Part shown: piece by piece, positions 28,112 through 38,761 of the stretch
Layout of the letters: the number at the start of each line of letters is the position of its first letter
Position numbering within the stretch: position 1 is the stretch's first letter
Assembly (NCBI GenBank): GCA_905221605.1
Contig: CAJNDS010002362.1
Coordinates: 222,501 to 286,500, forward strand
DNA length: 64,000 bases
DNA from: Symbiodinium natans
Taxonomy: Eukaryota; Sar; Dinophyceae; Suessiales; Symbiodiniaceae
Direction: 5' to 3'
The notes under the pieces: model-generated
Seen by the model: the letters and a program-made list of their open reading frames with translations, nothing else
The model's database searches: none
Told to the model about the DNA's origin: nothing
Translations under genes and position numbers: made by a program

Positions 28112-28189
28112 AGGTGCTGCCGCTCCCAAACGGGTGCCGTCAGCAAAGAGCGTGGCAGAGCCAACTCTCACCAACAATACCTCGAAAGC
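28112..28189 (+). CDS. Candidate exon, P/K/A-rich
   Basis: Between AAG|GTGCTG and AAAGCAG|GTAAGG the frame reads AAAPKRVPSAKSVAEPTLTN and on. Its composition resembles exon 21 of channel A, so it may extend that tail. Confidence 0.35.
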
Positions 28190-28382
28190 AGGTAAGGCAG
28201 AAGCCAGCAGGCCGGTTGGGAATGGATGAAGGGAACGGGAGCATGGGGTTTAGAGCTTCGAGGTTTCGAACTTGCCCGGGAGAGGTGAGCCGCCAGGTCC
28301 CAGGCAGTGCAAACCTTGGAGGGCTGTTTACTGTAGGCGTTCATAGTGTCTGCTGAGTTTTGCATAGGGCGGACTGGGGTGT

Positions 28383-28417
<35 letters not shown>
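28383..28417. repeat. Poly-G run of 35
   Basis: Uninterrupted G homopolymer. A similar run sits at 38523-38554. Confidence 0.9.
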
Positions 28418-28418
<1 letters not shown>

Positions 28419-28480
28419 GTTCATGCGTAGTTGAACTCGGTACCCTGGTGTAGTGTTTCTGTGTCTACTTGAAGCAAATA

Positions 28481-28560
28481 TAACTGTACTTATAACTGTC
28501 CTTAGAACCATATTAGGGCGCTTTAGGGGCTTATAAGTGGGTTATAAGTACAGTTATACT
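28481..28560. repeat. Imperfect palindrome related to family 1
   Basis: ATAACTGTACTTATAACTG is mirrored by GGTTATAAGTACAGTTAT across a 40-bp centre. Confidence 0.55.
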
Positions 28561-28573
28561 TGGTGAATAAGTA

Positions 28574-28640
28574 CCCCTAAACCCTAAACCCTAAACCCAA
28601 AACCCAAAACCCTAAACCCTAATTACTAAACCCTAAACAC
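28574..28640 (-). repeat. Telomere-like array
   Basis: CCCTAAA with CCCAAAA variants. Confidence 0.9.
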
Positions 28641-28658
28641 ATCGCCTCCTGGGTCAGG

Positions 28659-28738
28659 TCCCCCTCACCGAGTTCGATGGCCAGCCTCAAAGTGCCGGGT
28701 GAAACCAAGGACCTGCCGGCGTTTCATGATGACTTCGG
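28659..28738 (+). CDS. Candidate exon
   Basis: After GGGTCAG the frame reads SPSPSSMASLKVPGETKDLP and on to HDDFG. Unmatched in copy B and not recognised. Confidence 0.3.
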
Positions 28739-29024
28739 TTAGCAAACCTAGGGCCTTTAGGGTTTAGGGTTTCGGGTTTAGGGTTTAGGGAAGTTCTGGC
28801 AGCTGGGACGCTAGGGATGGGACTACTCAAGGTGTCTGCGAGCCCTTGTGATGTTCCCGCGATTAAGGACCCCTGCTTCATTCGCTGTCGTTGAACATCA
28901 CCCTGTCCTGTCCCATCATGCACCTCGATGATTGAGCCGGGATTTAGAGATTCAGTGCCACTGCCCAATATCACCCTAAACCCTAAACCCTAAACCCTAA
29001 ACCCTAAACCCTCTTCTGTTTTGA

Positions 29025-29112
29025 ACCTCCCAAGCCTCCCAGCTGCACTCGTGGAGGACCAAGTAGCACCCCTCCAGCAGCTCATGAAAATCAACAAGGA
29101 GCTGCTACAAGG
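29025..29112 (+). CDS. Candidate exon
   Basis: SLPAALVEDQVAPLQQLMKI then NKELLQG has clear helical protein character in a repeat-rich setting. The next segment, at about 29222-29296, reads MRKLLDAHAVDFNPTVASLR and then TGA. Confidence 0.3.
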
Positions 29113-29354
29113 CGTGCTGTCTACATGCGGGGGGTTGGGGGGGGCGGGGGGGGGGGGCGGCATTGCGACTGGCAGAGGATTTACCCGACTCCGGATTCTG
29201 AAGCAATCTTGTCCATGCCCAGGCATGAGGAAGCTCTTAGATGCTCACGCGGTGGACTTCAATCCGACCGTGGCGAGCCTGCGCACGCTTGCTTGACGAC
29301 TCGAGTGGGAAGTTCAAGTGAAGTTCACTTGCAGTCATGCGGCCATGAGAGGGA

Positions 29355-29428
29355 ACCCTAAACCCTAAACCCAAAACCCAAAACCCTAAACCCTGAACCC
29401 TAAACCCTAAACCCTAAACCCTAAACCC
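29355..29428 (-). repeat. Telomere-like array
   Basis: CCCTAAA with CCCAAAA and CCCTGAA variants. Confidence 0.9.
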
Positions 29429-29527
29429 GGGGTCTTTCGACCGGAAGGCTGAAGTGTGTGGCAGAGTGCCTGGTAGCTATCGCAGATTGCAGGGTCACTG
29501 CAGGTCTGAAACGCCTATGATTTGGGG

Positions 29528-29634
29528 TGTTAGGGTTTAGGGTTTAGGGTTTAGGGTTTTAGGGTTTTAGGGTTTTAGGGTTTTAGGGTTTTAGGGTTTT
29601 AGGGTTTTAGGGTTCTAGGGTTCTAGGGTTTAGG
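29528..29634 (+). repeat. Telomere-like array of octamer TTTTAGGG
   Basis: Three or four TTTAGGG units switch to about seven octamers TTTTAGGG and then to TTCTAGGG. Confidence 0.95.
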
Positions 29635-29640
29635 TACCCT

Positions 29641-29690
29641 GTTAAAATCCCTATTAACGACTGTTAGTACCAGGGGGAACATCTCAACCT
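29641..29690. repeat. Family-2 element, right half
   Basis: AATCCCTATTAACGACTGTTAGTACCAGGGGGAACATCTC matches the right half of the full family-2 copy at 44258-44366. Confidence 0.5.
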
Positions 29691-30941
29691 ATGAGAGTAG
29701 AGCCCCCGGCTCCGGAGTGTCATCTGCCCTTGCGAACCAGGGTGGGGGCCTGGGCCTGCAGAACTCGGAATCCGACCGGGAGGCCTGGCCCTGAACCCTA
29801 AACCCCAAACCCCTGAACTGGAGTCAGATGTGAGTGTTTCGGATGTACTCTTGTAGGGCTTAGGCAGTTTAGCCTTCAGCCCTGGAGGCCAGGCCAAGGC
29901 ATCGGACCATGCACCTCAAGCTGTATTAGGATTTGGAAGTGTTATTGAACTCTCTCTCTGGGGAGCACTGCATTTAAGCAGATGGGGAGAAGCGAATACA
30001 AAAGTGTGGAACCCCGATTGCATCGGTGGCGCGGTCGTGCGGAAATCTGCGCACACGCGCGAAGATGCAGACCAGCGACGTTGCGAAGACGGTCACTTGA
30101 CTTCGCTTGGCGTCACTCGTCTTCACTCGGCGTCGCTCGTCTTCTTTCGGCGTGGCGTTTTTCACGACCATACTGCCACTTCCAGGCCGAATCAGCAGAA
30201 ACCGGCACCATCTCTCACTGGTGTACATGGGGAGAAGCACATGTAGTTAAAAGGCGCAGACCCCTTGCAAATGGCAACCCCCATCCCTCAACCCCATCTG
30301 CTGCGGAGCCCAGCACGCTGCCCCTAACTAAACCCTAAACCCTAAACTGCAAACTCCAAACCCTAAACCCTAAGCCCTAAACCCTAAACTGGGTAGGTGG
30401 TACACGTGGAGTCCGGCTTGACAATGAAGTCAACAATCAGCCTACGCGGCCGCTTGTCACGACTAAATAGGCCCTTGCGACATTTTTATTTTCCTTTCTT
30501 GGCTTGAAGAGGATGATATTTAGGAGTACTTTTCAGAGGGGCTTAAGGGCCATCCTAGACAACATGGGCTCAGGGGGGTGTTAGGGTTTAGTCTGATGTC
30601 GGTAGTGTAAAACGGGTGTCATTCAGAATGGGGCTCCTTGTTTCAAGAGACCCTGAACCCTGAACTCCATTTATGTGGAAGAAGCTCATTCTTTGGACTT
30701 GGGACTTAGGGTTTGGATTTTGAGAGCAGCTCTTTCTTCGATGTTCCTTCCCTCCTCACCCATCCTGCACAATAGCGTCCCACTGGATCTCTAGCGACTC
30801 TTAACAGGGCGCACGAGCAGCCGATATTCGGTGAATGCTAAGACTTAGTTCCCAAAGTTCTCAAGCGCGTGCCCTGAAGGAACGTGGGGATTGAGCTAAA
30901 TCATGTGCACGTTTCGTGTCTCTGTCTTTTTGTATACCTCC

Positions 30942-31025
30942 CTAAACCCTAAACCCTAAACCCTAAACCCTAAACCCTAAACCCTAAACCCTAAACCCTA
31001 AACCCAAAACCCAAAACCCAAATCC
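30942..31025 (-). repeat. Telomere-like array
   Basis: About twelve CCCTAAA or CCCAAAA units. A weaker array lies at 30327-30388. Confidence 0.95.
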
Positions 31026-31102
31026 TAGGAGAGAATCCGTTGGTTTAGTTCCCCCCCCCCCCCCCCCCGCGCCCATGGTCCTCAAGCCAAGGAGGTCCCG
31101 AG

Positions 31103-31166
31103 ATAGAGAAGGATCCACCGCTACCGCCCGAAGGCGGGGACATGCCAACCACACTTGCAGAAAGTT
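31103..31166 (+). CDS. Candidate exon
   Basis: Between CCAAG and a G-strand array the frame reads GPEIEKDPPLPPEGGDMPTT then LAE. The composition is clearly non-random, but the product is unknown. Confidence 0.3.
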
Positions 31167-31169
31167 CGG

Positions 31170-31221
31170 GGTTTAGGGTTTAGGGTTTAGGGTTTAGGGT
31201 TTAGGGTTTAGGGTTTAGGGG
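31170..31221 (+). repeat. Telomere-like array, TTTAGGG strand
   Basis: About seven perfect units. Confidence 0.95.
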
Positions 31222-31320
31222 GGTCAGGGCTTTGCGATCTTCGGTGGGGATTCGACGTGTCTTTGGGCAGGGTCGAGCACCGGATGCCTCGACATTTTTT
31301 CCGGTGTGGACAGGGAAAGG

Positions 31321-31351
<31 letters not shown>
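31321..31351. repeat. (TG)n microsatellite
   Basis: Fifteen GT units, followed by AT-rich sequence with AATA motifs to about 31520. Confidence 0.9.
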
Positions 31352-31354
<3 letters not shown>

Positions 31355-31619
31355 ATAATACGGTTAATATGAATAAGATAATACTCATAAAATCAATAAT
31401 ATGAATAATATTAAAATAGATAGTGCTAATCGTATTCAGAACGTTTATAGTATTAAAAATGTCAACAAAGCGAAGAAAGAATCTGAAGAATTCTAGCAGT
31501 ATAAACAATATTAGTAAATCATGCATGAAAAGACTTGCTTTCACCTTACTGCTTGGGTGCAAGGCCTGCCGTGATAGATCGAAGCTGTCTTGTGCTTTCA
31601 TTGCACGCCCCCCTGCAGG

Positions 31620-31690
31620 TCTGCCTGAAAGGCCCCCACGAAAATCGTGGGACATCCGTCCCCTTTGACATTGAGATTGCATGGACATGA
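31620..31690 (+). CDS. Candidate terminal exon
   Basis: CCCTGCAG|GTCTGC followed by VCLKGPHENRGTSVPFDIEI, then AWT and TGA. Good acceptor and protein-like sequence; the gene it belongs to is unknown. Confidence 0.35.
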
Positions 31691-31699
31691 TGCAAGGGG

Positions 31700-33229
31700 C
31701 AGGGAGTTCGCGCGTGGGACGTTGGACTTTCTCCCGCCTCGCCTGTTCATGCAACTCAAAATACACGTGCTGCCTAGAAGCAAAAGGGAACCAAAGTTTT
31801 CCTGAGTAGTCATGATCTAATTCAAACCTCGATCAGAGGTTGGAAGGCTCGTGCACCTCAATCCCCGAAATCGTTTGGCTTAAGCTGATCAAGAAGAAGG
31901 AGTGCCGGGGAAGAGAAACAGCACGAGCACGATTCAAGGCTAGTGTGGAACGATGAAAAACAGAGACAGGACTCAGGTAGAAGTTGTTGTACTTTTCACA
32001 CCCCAGCCTATACTTACCACTTCGCTGCGTGCTTTGCATCAGCAAAGTGGAAGAGAGTGTCCTCCATGTTTTGCTTGAAAAGCTCCCGGTCTGGCAGGCG
32101 AAGTGCTTGCTTTTTCAGTGCAGAGCACTGTGTCTCACTGTCCGCTTTTACACCCCTTCCCCCTTGAACCATGCCCTGCCGCTTCGCTAACACGCGTATG
32201 TAGGGTACCGAATTCCTTCATTCCTTACCCAAGAACCAGTAAGATTGAGGGGAAGAGTTGACCACGAGCGTTCCGCTACGGTCGAAAGACCGGTGGACTG
32301 ACTGGAAAGCACCAGCAAAAACATATGGAGATGTAGGGGTCAGGGTCCTAAACCTGGTAGGTAAACCCTAAGCCCTTGGGGCCGTGGGGCTGTGGGGCCA
32401 CAGGTGTCTAAAGTGCTCCCCCCCCCTGCCCCCTCCCCCAAAAAAGTACAATCCTTTTCGCTCAAACCCACATAGAAGGCCTCAGAGAGGGCGTTTCGAG
32501 GAATAGGAGGGTTTGCTCCCCGTTCTCACTGGGCTATGACGGTGAGGTAAGCAGCCCTCAACCTCTTGCGCCCTGCCTACACCCAATCAGTTCTTCTGGT
32601 GGCTGAACTGCTAACGCCATTGGTTTTCAGATGCCGGCACTGTTTACAATCTCCTCGCCTGCCCATGTGCTTGATGCTTGTATGGTTCATGGTGAGGCCA
32701 TATGCACGACATCGTTTTCTGGCCCTTGTGCGAATCCCTAAATTCTAAGCCGGATAACCTGCACCAAGTTAAGTCGGTCTCAGGTCGTAGGTGGGACATG
32801 CATTCGGCGGATTTTTGTTTGCGGCAGATGGTCCGAACCTCTCGCGCTGCACCGTTAGCTGGCTCAAAGAGCTTGCGCCAGTTTGACTTGACGAGGGAAG
32901 GGGCATCATCTGTGCTTTTACTGGTAGCCAGTAGAGTTGACAGAGGGTGCTACTTAGCCACGTTGCGAGAGCGCTAGTGCCTTATTTCTGGCTGGCCATT
33001 CTCCCGTTGGAGGCGTGCTGTCATGTTTGGGATTCTCGGCTTGATTCTGGAAACCCTACGTAGAATCAGAAAAACGCTTGGCTCCAAAAGCGTTTTCCTT
33101 CAGTGGAGCCTTCCAGCACAAGTAGTTGCAGCAAGTTGGACTGAGTCTCCTGAGAGATTCGGGCTTCCGATCGTCTAGGGACTTGGCCATCATCCCATCA
33201 CAACTCTATTGCTCTAAGCTCTAAATTCC
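31700..33229. other. No supported gene
   Basis: Open frames of 60-90 codons occur on both strands without recognisable motifs. No telomere-like array is present in this stretch. Confidence 0.35.
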
Positions 33230-33339
33230 CCACTTACTTACTTCTCCAACAGCTGAATTTTCTACATTTTGGGTTTCCTTATTCAGTAGGAATCATATAG
33301 TTTAACCTTTTTTCCCCTTGGGTATTGGAGAAGTAAGCT
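33230..33339. repeat. Inverted-repeat element (family 6) just before channel B exon 1
   Basis: ACTTACTTCTCCAACA at the left is mirrored by TATTGGAGAAGTAAGC at the right. The right end lies about 14 bp before the exon. Confidence 0.6.
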
Positions 33340-33352
33340 TATCCCACCCAAG

Positions 33353-33423
33353 ACAAAGGGGCCGGAAGAAGAAGAGCGAGTCCACACAACACACGCGCCG
33401 GAGATTCGGCGTTGCAGCTCTCG
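33353..33423 (+). CDS. Channel copy B, exon 1
   Basis: Reads QRGRKKKSESTQHTRRRFGV then AAL; GC donor. The basic stretch aligns with copy A exon 1. Confidence 0.55.
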
Positions 33424-33508
33424 GCACCTTGGTCTGCGCAGACTGTCGCCTTGAGTGTTTTAGGGGCGGCGTTTTTTTTCCCCTACTTGGAACTCTGATT
33501 GCAACCGT

Positions 33509-33558
33509 ATTTGGGGTACTTATGACCCCACTTGTAAGTAACCACGAACCTCCAAGTA
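33509..33558. repeat. Family-1 element, right half
   Basis: GGGGTACTTATGACCCCACTTGTAAGTAACCACGAACCTCCAAGTAAG matches the right end of full family-1 copies. Confidence 0.55.
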
Positions 33559-34360
33559 AGCCCTCAGCCTTGGGCCGCGTTGTACGGAGTGCTACACGTA
33601 CGGCCTGAGGATAAGCAGCCTGAATTGCAAGCATAAGCGTACGATTGACTCTTCTGATCATGGGCTCAAAACAAACACAACCGGTCCGGAAATGACACCT
33701 CCGCAGGAGCTACGAACCTGTGCGTGACAGTCATCACCGGAACACGAATCTCCAAAGTGAAGTGTTGTCACTAGCACACGTAGTACACCATCGGCCAGGA
33801 GGCCTTAACACAATGTGCATGTCACCGAATAGCCATCGAATCAAAACTGCTTCATCAGGATGAGTGGGCTGCGGCTGTCCATAAGACGAGATTCTGAGGA
33901 TCCTTACGAGAATCTTGCCGAGGGCAGGGCAAATATCTGACAGGCTTCGTTGCTCAACGCCTCATCTCAACATACTTTGAGACATCAGGGTGTCGGCGGA
34001 TGATGCCTTGGAGATGCAAGGCTCATGCAGGGTATCATGGAGCCCACAGCCAACTGCTACATGATCGTACCTGTACAAATATTTTCATGTATACTCTAAT
34101 CTGTTCTAGTATGTTCTAAAACATGGTATCTTATTTGATCACTATACTATGATATAAGGTAGATTAGTAAAATATAACAACATACAGAAGTTTCAGGTTC
34201 AAGAACTCAGAAAGCTTTCAGGGTCAAGGATCTGGGGTTTTAGGTAAAAGGGCTCAGGGTTTAAGGCTGCGCGCCGCTACTTTCCTGGGTAGCCGGGGGT
34301 TTGGGATAGTTCAGGGGCACACGCTGAGGGGCTGCAGCTCAAGAATCGTGATAGCAAGAG

Positions 34361-34411
34361 GTGCAGACGATGAGGACAGCGAAATCGACGGCGGGAATTT
34401 TTACCCTCACG
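34361..34411 (+). CDS. Channel copy B, exon 2 (acidic)
   Basis: ADDEDSEIDGGNFYPH, GC donor GCTTTG. One codon longer than in copy A. Confidence 0.6.
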
Positions 34412-34461
34412 GCTTTGCCAAGTGGAATGTCGTACGCCAGAAGACTTGGAGAATCTCGGTA

Positions 34462-34730
34462 TTGCTTTATATATATATATATACATGTTGTTATTATATG
34501 ATATTCTAAGATCTTATATTGCATTTAAACATATAATAACATAGTTTATTCTAGTATATATATATGTATATATTTATAACATATGTATATATGTATATAC
34601 ACTATGGTAAAAAATGTCGTACACTATGATATATGTTTTCGTGTGTATATATATATATATATAATGTATGATATCTATGATATATATATATATATATATA
34701 TAGATATCAGAATATTATATTCTAGTATAT
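34462..34730. repeat. AT-rich tract with TATATA runs
   Basis: Several TA dinucleotide runs in about 270 bp of AT-rich sequence, in intron 2 of channel B. Confidence 0.85.
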
Positions 34731-34913
34731 TATAGAATTGTATAAAATTCTCAATATATGATTTAGGGTTATCCCAGCGTAGACCCCAGTGAGCGACCGC
34801 GTGGGGACACGAAGAGCTTCATGGGTCACGAAGGAGCGACGTTGATGCCACTGGAGCTGCCGACATCCACCACGTTTTGTACTACCTTGTATTTCGGATG
34901 TCCAAAAGCTCCA

Positions 34914-35105
34914 AAAGCGGTTTCGCATTTGGCGAACCCCACGTCCAAAACCCGACCCAAAAGCGACGGCAGTTTCGCGTTTGTGAACCCAGGTGCTGAC
35001 AGCGACGACAGTTTCGCACTTGGCGAACTCCGACGTCGAGAAGCCACGAGAGTTTCGCATTTGGCGAACCCCGACGTCCGAAGACGGCGAAAAGCGTCGA
35101 CAGTT
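34914..35105. repeat. Degenerate tandem repeat, about 40-50 bp unit
   Basis: AGTTTCGCRYTTGGCGAACYCC recurs at 34921, 34973, 35012 and 35053, with GACGTC between. Long frames are open on both strands here (259 and 208 codons on the minus strand) but follow the repeat and show no domain. Confidence 0.6.
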
Positions 35106-35606
35106 ACGAGGATAGCGACGTCGCAAGGCGCGTGATTTGCAACATCGCGAATTGCAAGTTCCCTTGGTTTGGCCGCACCCAGCGAACCCTTCCAACAGCC
35201 CAAAACGCAGGATTCCAAGCGCCTGCCACGTTTTCGGGACGTGTGCCACGAAACACGCATGGGATCTAGGCGGAGAGCACGATTTCCACCCATAAACACC
35301 CGAAATGAGCGTGGCCACGAAGCCGAAAGCACGCATGATGCTTGCCATGTTTCGAGGCCTCGAGAAGTCGGGGATGGCACCCGCGCATGGCGAAAGCGCG
35401 ATTTAAATCCAAAATGCGACCACCGCTCGAGGAATAGCGTGGCGTACGCGCGCTCGTTTCGCGGGCGTGTCGCACGCGTGTCGATCGAGCAACTCAACCG
35501 AACACCCCTCTTAAGCTGAAACGCAAGAACCCCGCAGTGTTGGCACACTGTTTGGGGAATATGTAGTATGCACTTTTCGCTGTCGGTGCAGTTGCTGATG
35601 TCCAAG

Positions 35607-35660
35607 GAGTTATATCCAGTGAGAAGACGGACTGGATACTTGCGGTCATGATCCTGTCCA
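35607..35660 (+). CDS. Channel copy B, exon 3 (start of S2)
   Basis: VISSEKTDWILAVMILS, 54 bp, GT donor; CCAAG|G acceptor as in copy A. Confidence 0.75.
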
Positions 35661-35683
35661 GTGTCTTGCCTTGATTTTTCAGT

Positions 35684-35775
35684 AGTTCTCTAAATTCGGG
35701 TCCTTTTCGGGGGTCCTTCTTATCAGGTGCCGTACTATATAGGAACCCAAAAAGGGAACCTAAATGTAGAGAACT
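35684..35775. repeat. Inverted-repeat element (family 5) in intron 3 of channel B
   Basis: AGTTCTCTAAATTCGGGTCC mirrored by GGGAACCTAAATGTAGAGAACT, starting 23 bp after the exon 3 donor. Confidence 0.65.
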
Positions 35776-36062
35776 ACGCGTTTTTGAAGGAGAGACGCAA
35801 GCTCTCAGAAACACTTGGAATGTGCAGTGGCCCCAGATATATTTGCGCGTTGGCCGAGGCGTGGTCATCTTGATTGTAGCTTCTTGGCAGCAAGGGTCTA
35901 AAGGGTCCACGGTCTTGGGTTTAGGGTTTAGGGTTTAAGGTTTAGGTTCCCCTGAAGCTTGCGCTCATCGTTTGAAACAAGTGGCGGGGGTGACCTTTCA
36001 TCCTTGAGGCAAGGGGGTTATACTTGTTTGTCCTGAGTGCCATTGAAGCTCGGCAAATACGT

Positions 36063-36272
36063 GGAGGTTCAGGGTACTTCTAACCCAATTACAACTGTAC
36101 TTATCAGCCCTTCTAGGTTATAAGTACTTACAGTTGGGGTTATTACTCGAGCAGTGTTAGGGATCCTTTTTACTTTTTGGGTTATGGGCTTTCTTATATA
36201 TGAACAAAAAGGATCCTTCTTTCTTCCGAGGGGAACAGGGATTAAGATTATAAGTACCCATGAACCTCCAAG
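36063..36272. repeat. Family-1 element with a second inverted repeat nested inside
   Basis: Outer ends GGAGGTTCAGGGTACTT and AAGTACCCATGAACCTCC. Inside, AGGGATCCTTTTTACTTTTT is mirrored by AAAAAGGATCCTTCTTT at 36160-36217. Confidence 0.65.
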
Positions 36273-36375
36273 AAGTGGGTACAGTTAGGCCCAAAATCTC
36301 GAATCGCCCCTTCGAGGATGCCGACTTGACGGTGAAGTCTCCGAGGCTGGGGGGGGGGGGGTTGACGAAAATTGT

Positions 36376-36414
36376 GGGGTTTAGGGTTTAGGGTTTAGGG
36401 TTTAGGGTTTAGGG
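36376..36414 (+). repeat. Telomere-like array, TTTAGGG strand
   Basis: Five units, after a G-run at 36350-36361. Confidence 0.9.
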
Positions 36415-36842
36415 GTTAAGGGCTCTCTTGGGCCCAGGAAGGTGAACACGCAAATAGTGCTTGAGGTGAATTTCCTGACTGTCAAGTCCTGGTTCTACCT
36501 GCTATACAACTTGTTCATGGTGAAGGGGGTGTAGTTGTTGAGAATGCGTCATGGTCCTACAGTCTTCAGCTTTTGTGCACTGTAAACTGAAATACTCTGA
36601 CACTTCTTAGCCAAAAGTGCAGCCATGTGTCCGAAACGCAGGCTACCTTATGCTAGACTAGAGTGACCGGGACGGTGGCCTACATTTGCTTGCGCGGAGC
36701 ATGGGCCAAGCACGGTGAATATGTTCATGCTCCTACCTCCGGTCGGTGCATCATTGCAAGGGAGGCAAGAGAGATGTGCTGCGCCGCGTCTTGTGTAAGA
36801 CCTGGCAGAGACACAAGCAGTGTAGCTTTGAGGCATGCTCCG

Positions 36843-36960
36843 GGCATGCGAGGGCTCTTTGTCTTGGGCCTGTCAGCCAACAGGAGCCCCGAGGAAGAGA
36901 TTCTGCAGGCCATCGCAAACTATATCACCGGTGCATACACCTGCATCCTGGACAGCATGC
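36843..36960 (+). CDS. Candidate exon or open segment in intron 3 of channel B
   Basis: GMRGLFVLGLSANRSPEEEI then LQAIANYITGAYTCILDSMRGG is protein-like, but no counterpart was found in copy A. It may be a copy-B-specific exon or an unrelated fragment. Confidence 0.25.
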
Positions 36961-37073
36961 GGGGCGGGGGGGGGGGGGGGAACTTTGGAAACTTAGGGGA
37001 TTTGACATGAGATCCCTTTTCAAGACAGTTTTGTCTAAAAGGAAACTGACGTCAAACTTTTTCCCTGAAACCC

Positions 37074-37407
37074 CCCTAAACCCTAAACCCTAAACCCTAA
37101 ACCCTAAACCCTAAACCCTAAACCCTAAACCCTAAACCCTAAACCCTAAACCCTAAACCCTAAACCCTAAACCCTAAACCCTAAACCCTATAACTAAACC
37201 CTAAACCCTAAACCCTAAACCCTAAACCCTAAACCCTAAACCCTAAACCCTAAACCCTAAACCCTAAACCCTAAACCCTAAACCTAAACCTAAACCCTAA
37301 ACCCTAAACCCTAAACCCTAAACCCTAAACCCTAAACCCTAAACCCTAAACCCTAAACCCTAAACCCTAAACCCTTACCCTAAACCCTAAACCCTAAACC
37401 CTAAACC
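37074..37407 (-). repeat. Large telomere-like array (about 330 bp)
   Basis: About 47 CCCTAAA units with three small interruptions, in intron 3 of channel B. Confidence 0.97.
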
Positions 37408-37527
37408 ATTGCCCGTGGCTAGTCGGGTGGCAAAAAAAACCCTTGGTCGGTGTCGCTAGAGGAACCTTTCAGGGCAGAGGGTTAAAATAACTGGTGGAGC
37501 CGCTATAGAAGGAGGTTGTCCGAGTAG

Positions 37528-37578
37528 TATAGGGTTTAGGGTTTAGGGTTTACGGTTTAGGGTTTAGGGTTTAGGGTT
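37528..37578 (+). repeat. Telomere-like array, TTTAGGG strand
   Basis: About seven units, in opposite orientation to arrays on both sides (37074-37407 and 37688-37766). Confidence 0.93.
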
Positions 37579-37687
37579 ACTACACCATGTAAGGCATGTT
37601 CTTAAGCCATAAACACTAAACCCTTGTATGTGAACTGGCTGCTGGTCGGGGGGATCTGGTTCCCCGAGAAGAACCAGGAAGCAAAGC

Positions 37688-37766
37688 AAACCCTAAACCC
37701 TAAACCCTAAACCCTAAACCCTAAACCCTAAGCCCTAAGCCCTAAGCCCTAAACCCTAAACCCTAG
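37688..37766 (-). repeat. Telomere-like array, CCCTAAA strand
   Basis: About eleven units including CCCTAAG variants. Confidence 0.93.
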
Positions 37767-37924
37767 ACCTTTTCTTCTTAACAAGCAAGTACGTGTGGTG
37801 TCCCCTGGGGTTTGGGGATTAGGGATTACGCGGCCTTTCTCTGGGTTGTGCTTGGGGCCCTCTGGCCCTTGATCGTTGAAATTGCTAGGGGTGAAACGCG
37901 TGCACGACCTCTTGGACCCAGCCT

Positions 37925-38031
37925 GCAGAGTACACTTCGGGGTTATGGGTACTTAGGAAATGATGACCGCAAGCTTATTGACGGTACTTATGACCCTAGT
38001 GATAAGTACACCATGAACCTCCCAAGCAAGT
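37925..38031. repeat. Family-1 element, decayed copy
   Basis: GGGGTTATGGGTACTTAGG at the left; GATAAGTACACCATGAACCTCCCAAG at the right, ending about 20 bp before exon 4 of channel B. Confidence 0.5.
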
Positions 38032-38051
38032 CCTGGAATCCTGGAGATGAG

Positions 38052-38137
38052 GTGTCTATGCGGCCGAGATGACTGCCCGCCTCTACGTTTTTCGAACAGA
38101 AGTTTTTAAAACGGCCCTCTTGTTCGACTTCTTGATT
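38052..38137 (+). CDS. Channel copy B, exon 4 (S2 to S3)
   Basis: VYAAEMTARLYVFRTEVFK then TALLFDFLI. 86 bp, GC donor. Confidence 0.8.
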
Positions 38138-38284
38138 GCCGGGGCCTCGGTCGCCCTGCCATGCCATGCCGTGCCGGTCGGTGCTGTAGCAGCTCTAGCG
38201 TGTGGAGCTCCTTTAGTTGCTTGGGATCGCGCACTGCAAGCCCGACACCCTCAAGTCGAAACCTCCATCATCAACAGAGAAGAG

Positions 38285-38330
38285 GTTGCGGCAGATGTCC
38301 TGCTTCTCATCGCCGACCTCGTGCTGGAAG
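38285..38330 (+). CDS. Channel copy B, exon 5 (S3)
   Basis: VAADVLLLIADLVLE, GC donor; one codon shorter than copy A. Confidence 0.75.
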
Positions 38331-38519
38331 GCTGGCGGAGTTTCACCGTGAGGTTGGCAGAGCGCCCACAAACCTCACTTCGGGACGGTACCTTTCATTC
38401 ACAAGGAGCAGCCCTATAGAGTTGAAGGCGTTTTCCCTAGACTAGAGTCCCTCACCATGGCTCGTGTGGCATTGGGGGAGGTCTTGAAATCCTAAACCGG
38501 GGGGCGGGGGGCGTGGAGG

Positions 38520-38522
<3 letters not shown>

Positions 38523-38554
<32 letters not shown>
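38523..38554. repeat. Poly-G run of 32
   Basis: Uninterrupted G homopolymer in intron 5 of channel B. Confidence 0.9.
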
Positions 38555-38555
<1 letters not shown>

Positions 38556-38625
38556 GTTGTGTTTTGCCGTGGTCGTAGTCGAGGGTGCAGCCAAAGACTC
38601 TAGAAGACTTGCCCCTGTTGTGAAG

Positions 38626-38661
38626 GATTCGCCTTCGAGCTGGGTTTCTTGCGGGTCTTCC
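38626..38661 (+). CDS. Channel copy B, exon 6 (S4, first half)
   Basis: FAFELGFLRVF, 36 bp, GC donor. Confidence 0.8.
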
Positions 38662-38761
38662 GCCTGGCCCGCCTCTTCAGACGCTTAGCTCCCGCACAGC
38701 TTCGACCCTTCAGCTTCGGGAAGCTGAAGGTGGTGTTTCTGTTCTCTAAAAGTTTTTTTAA

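Noticed and set aside
34722-35605. Minus-strand frames of 208 and 259 codons as genes
   Set aside because: They overlap a tandem repeat and channel B intron 3, with no domain and no splice support.
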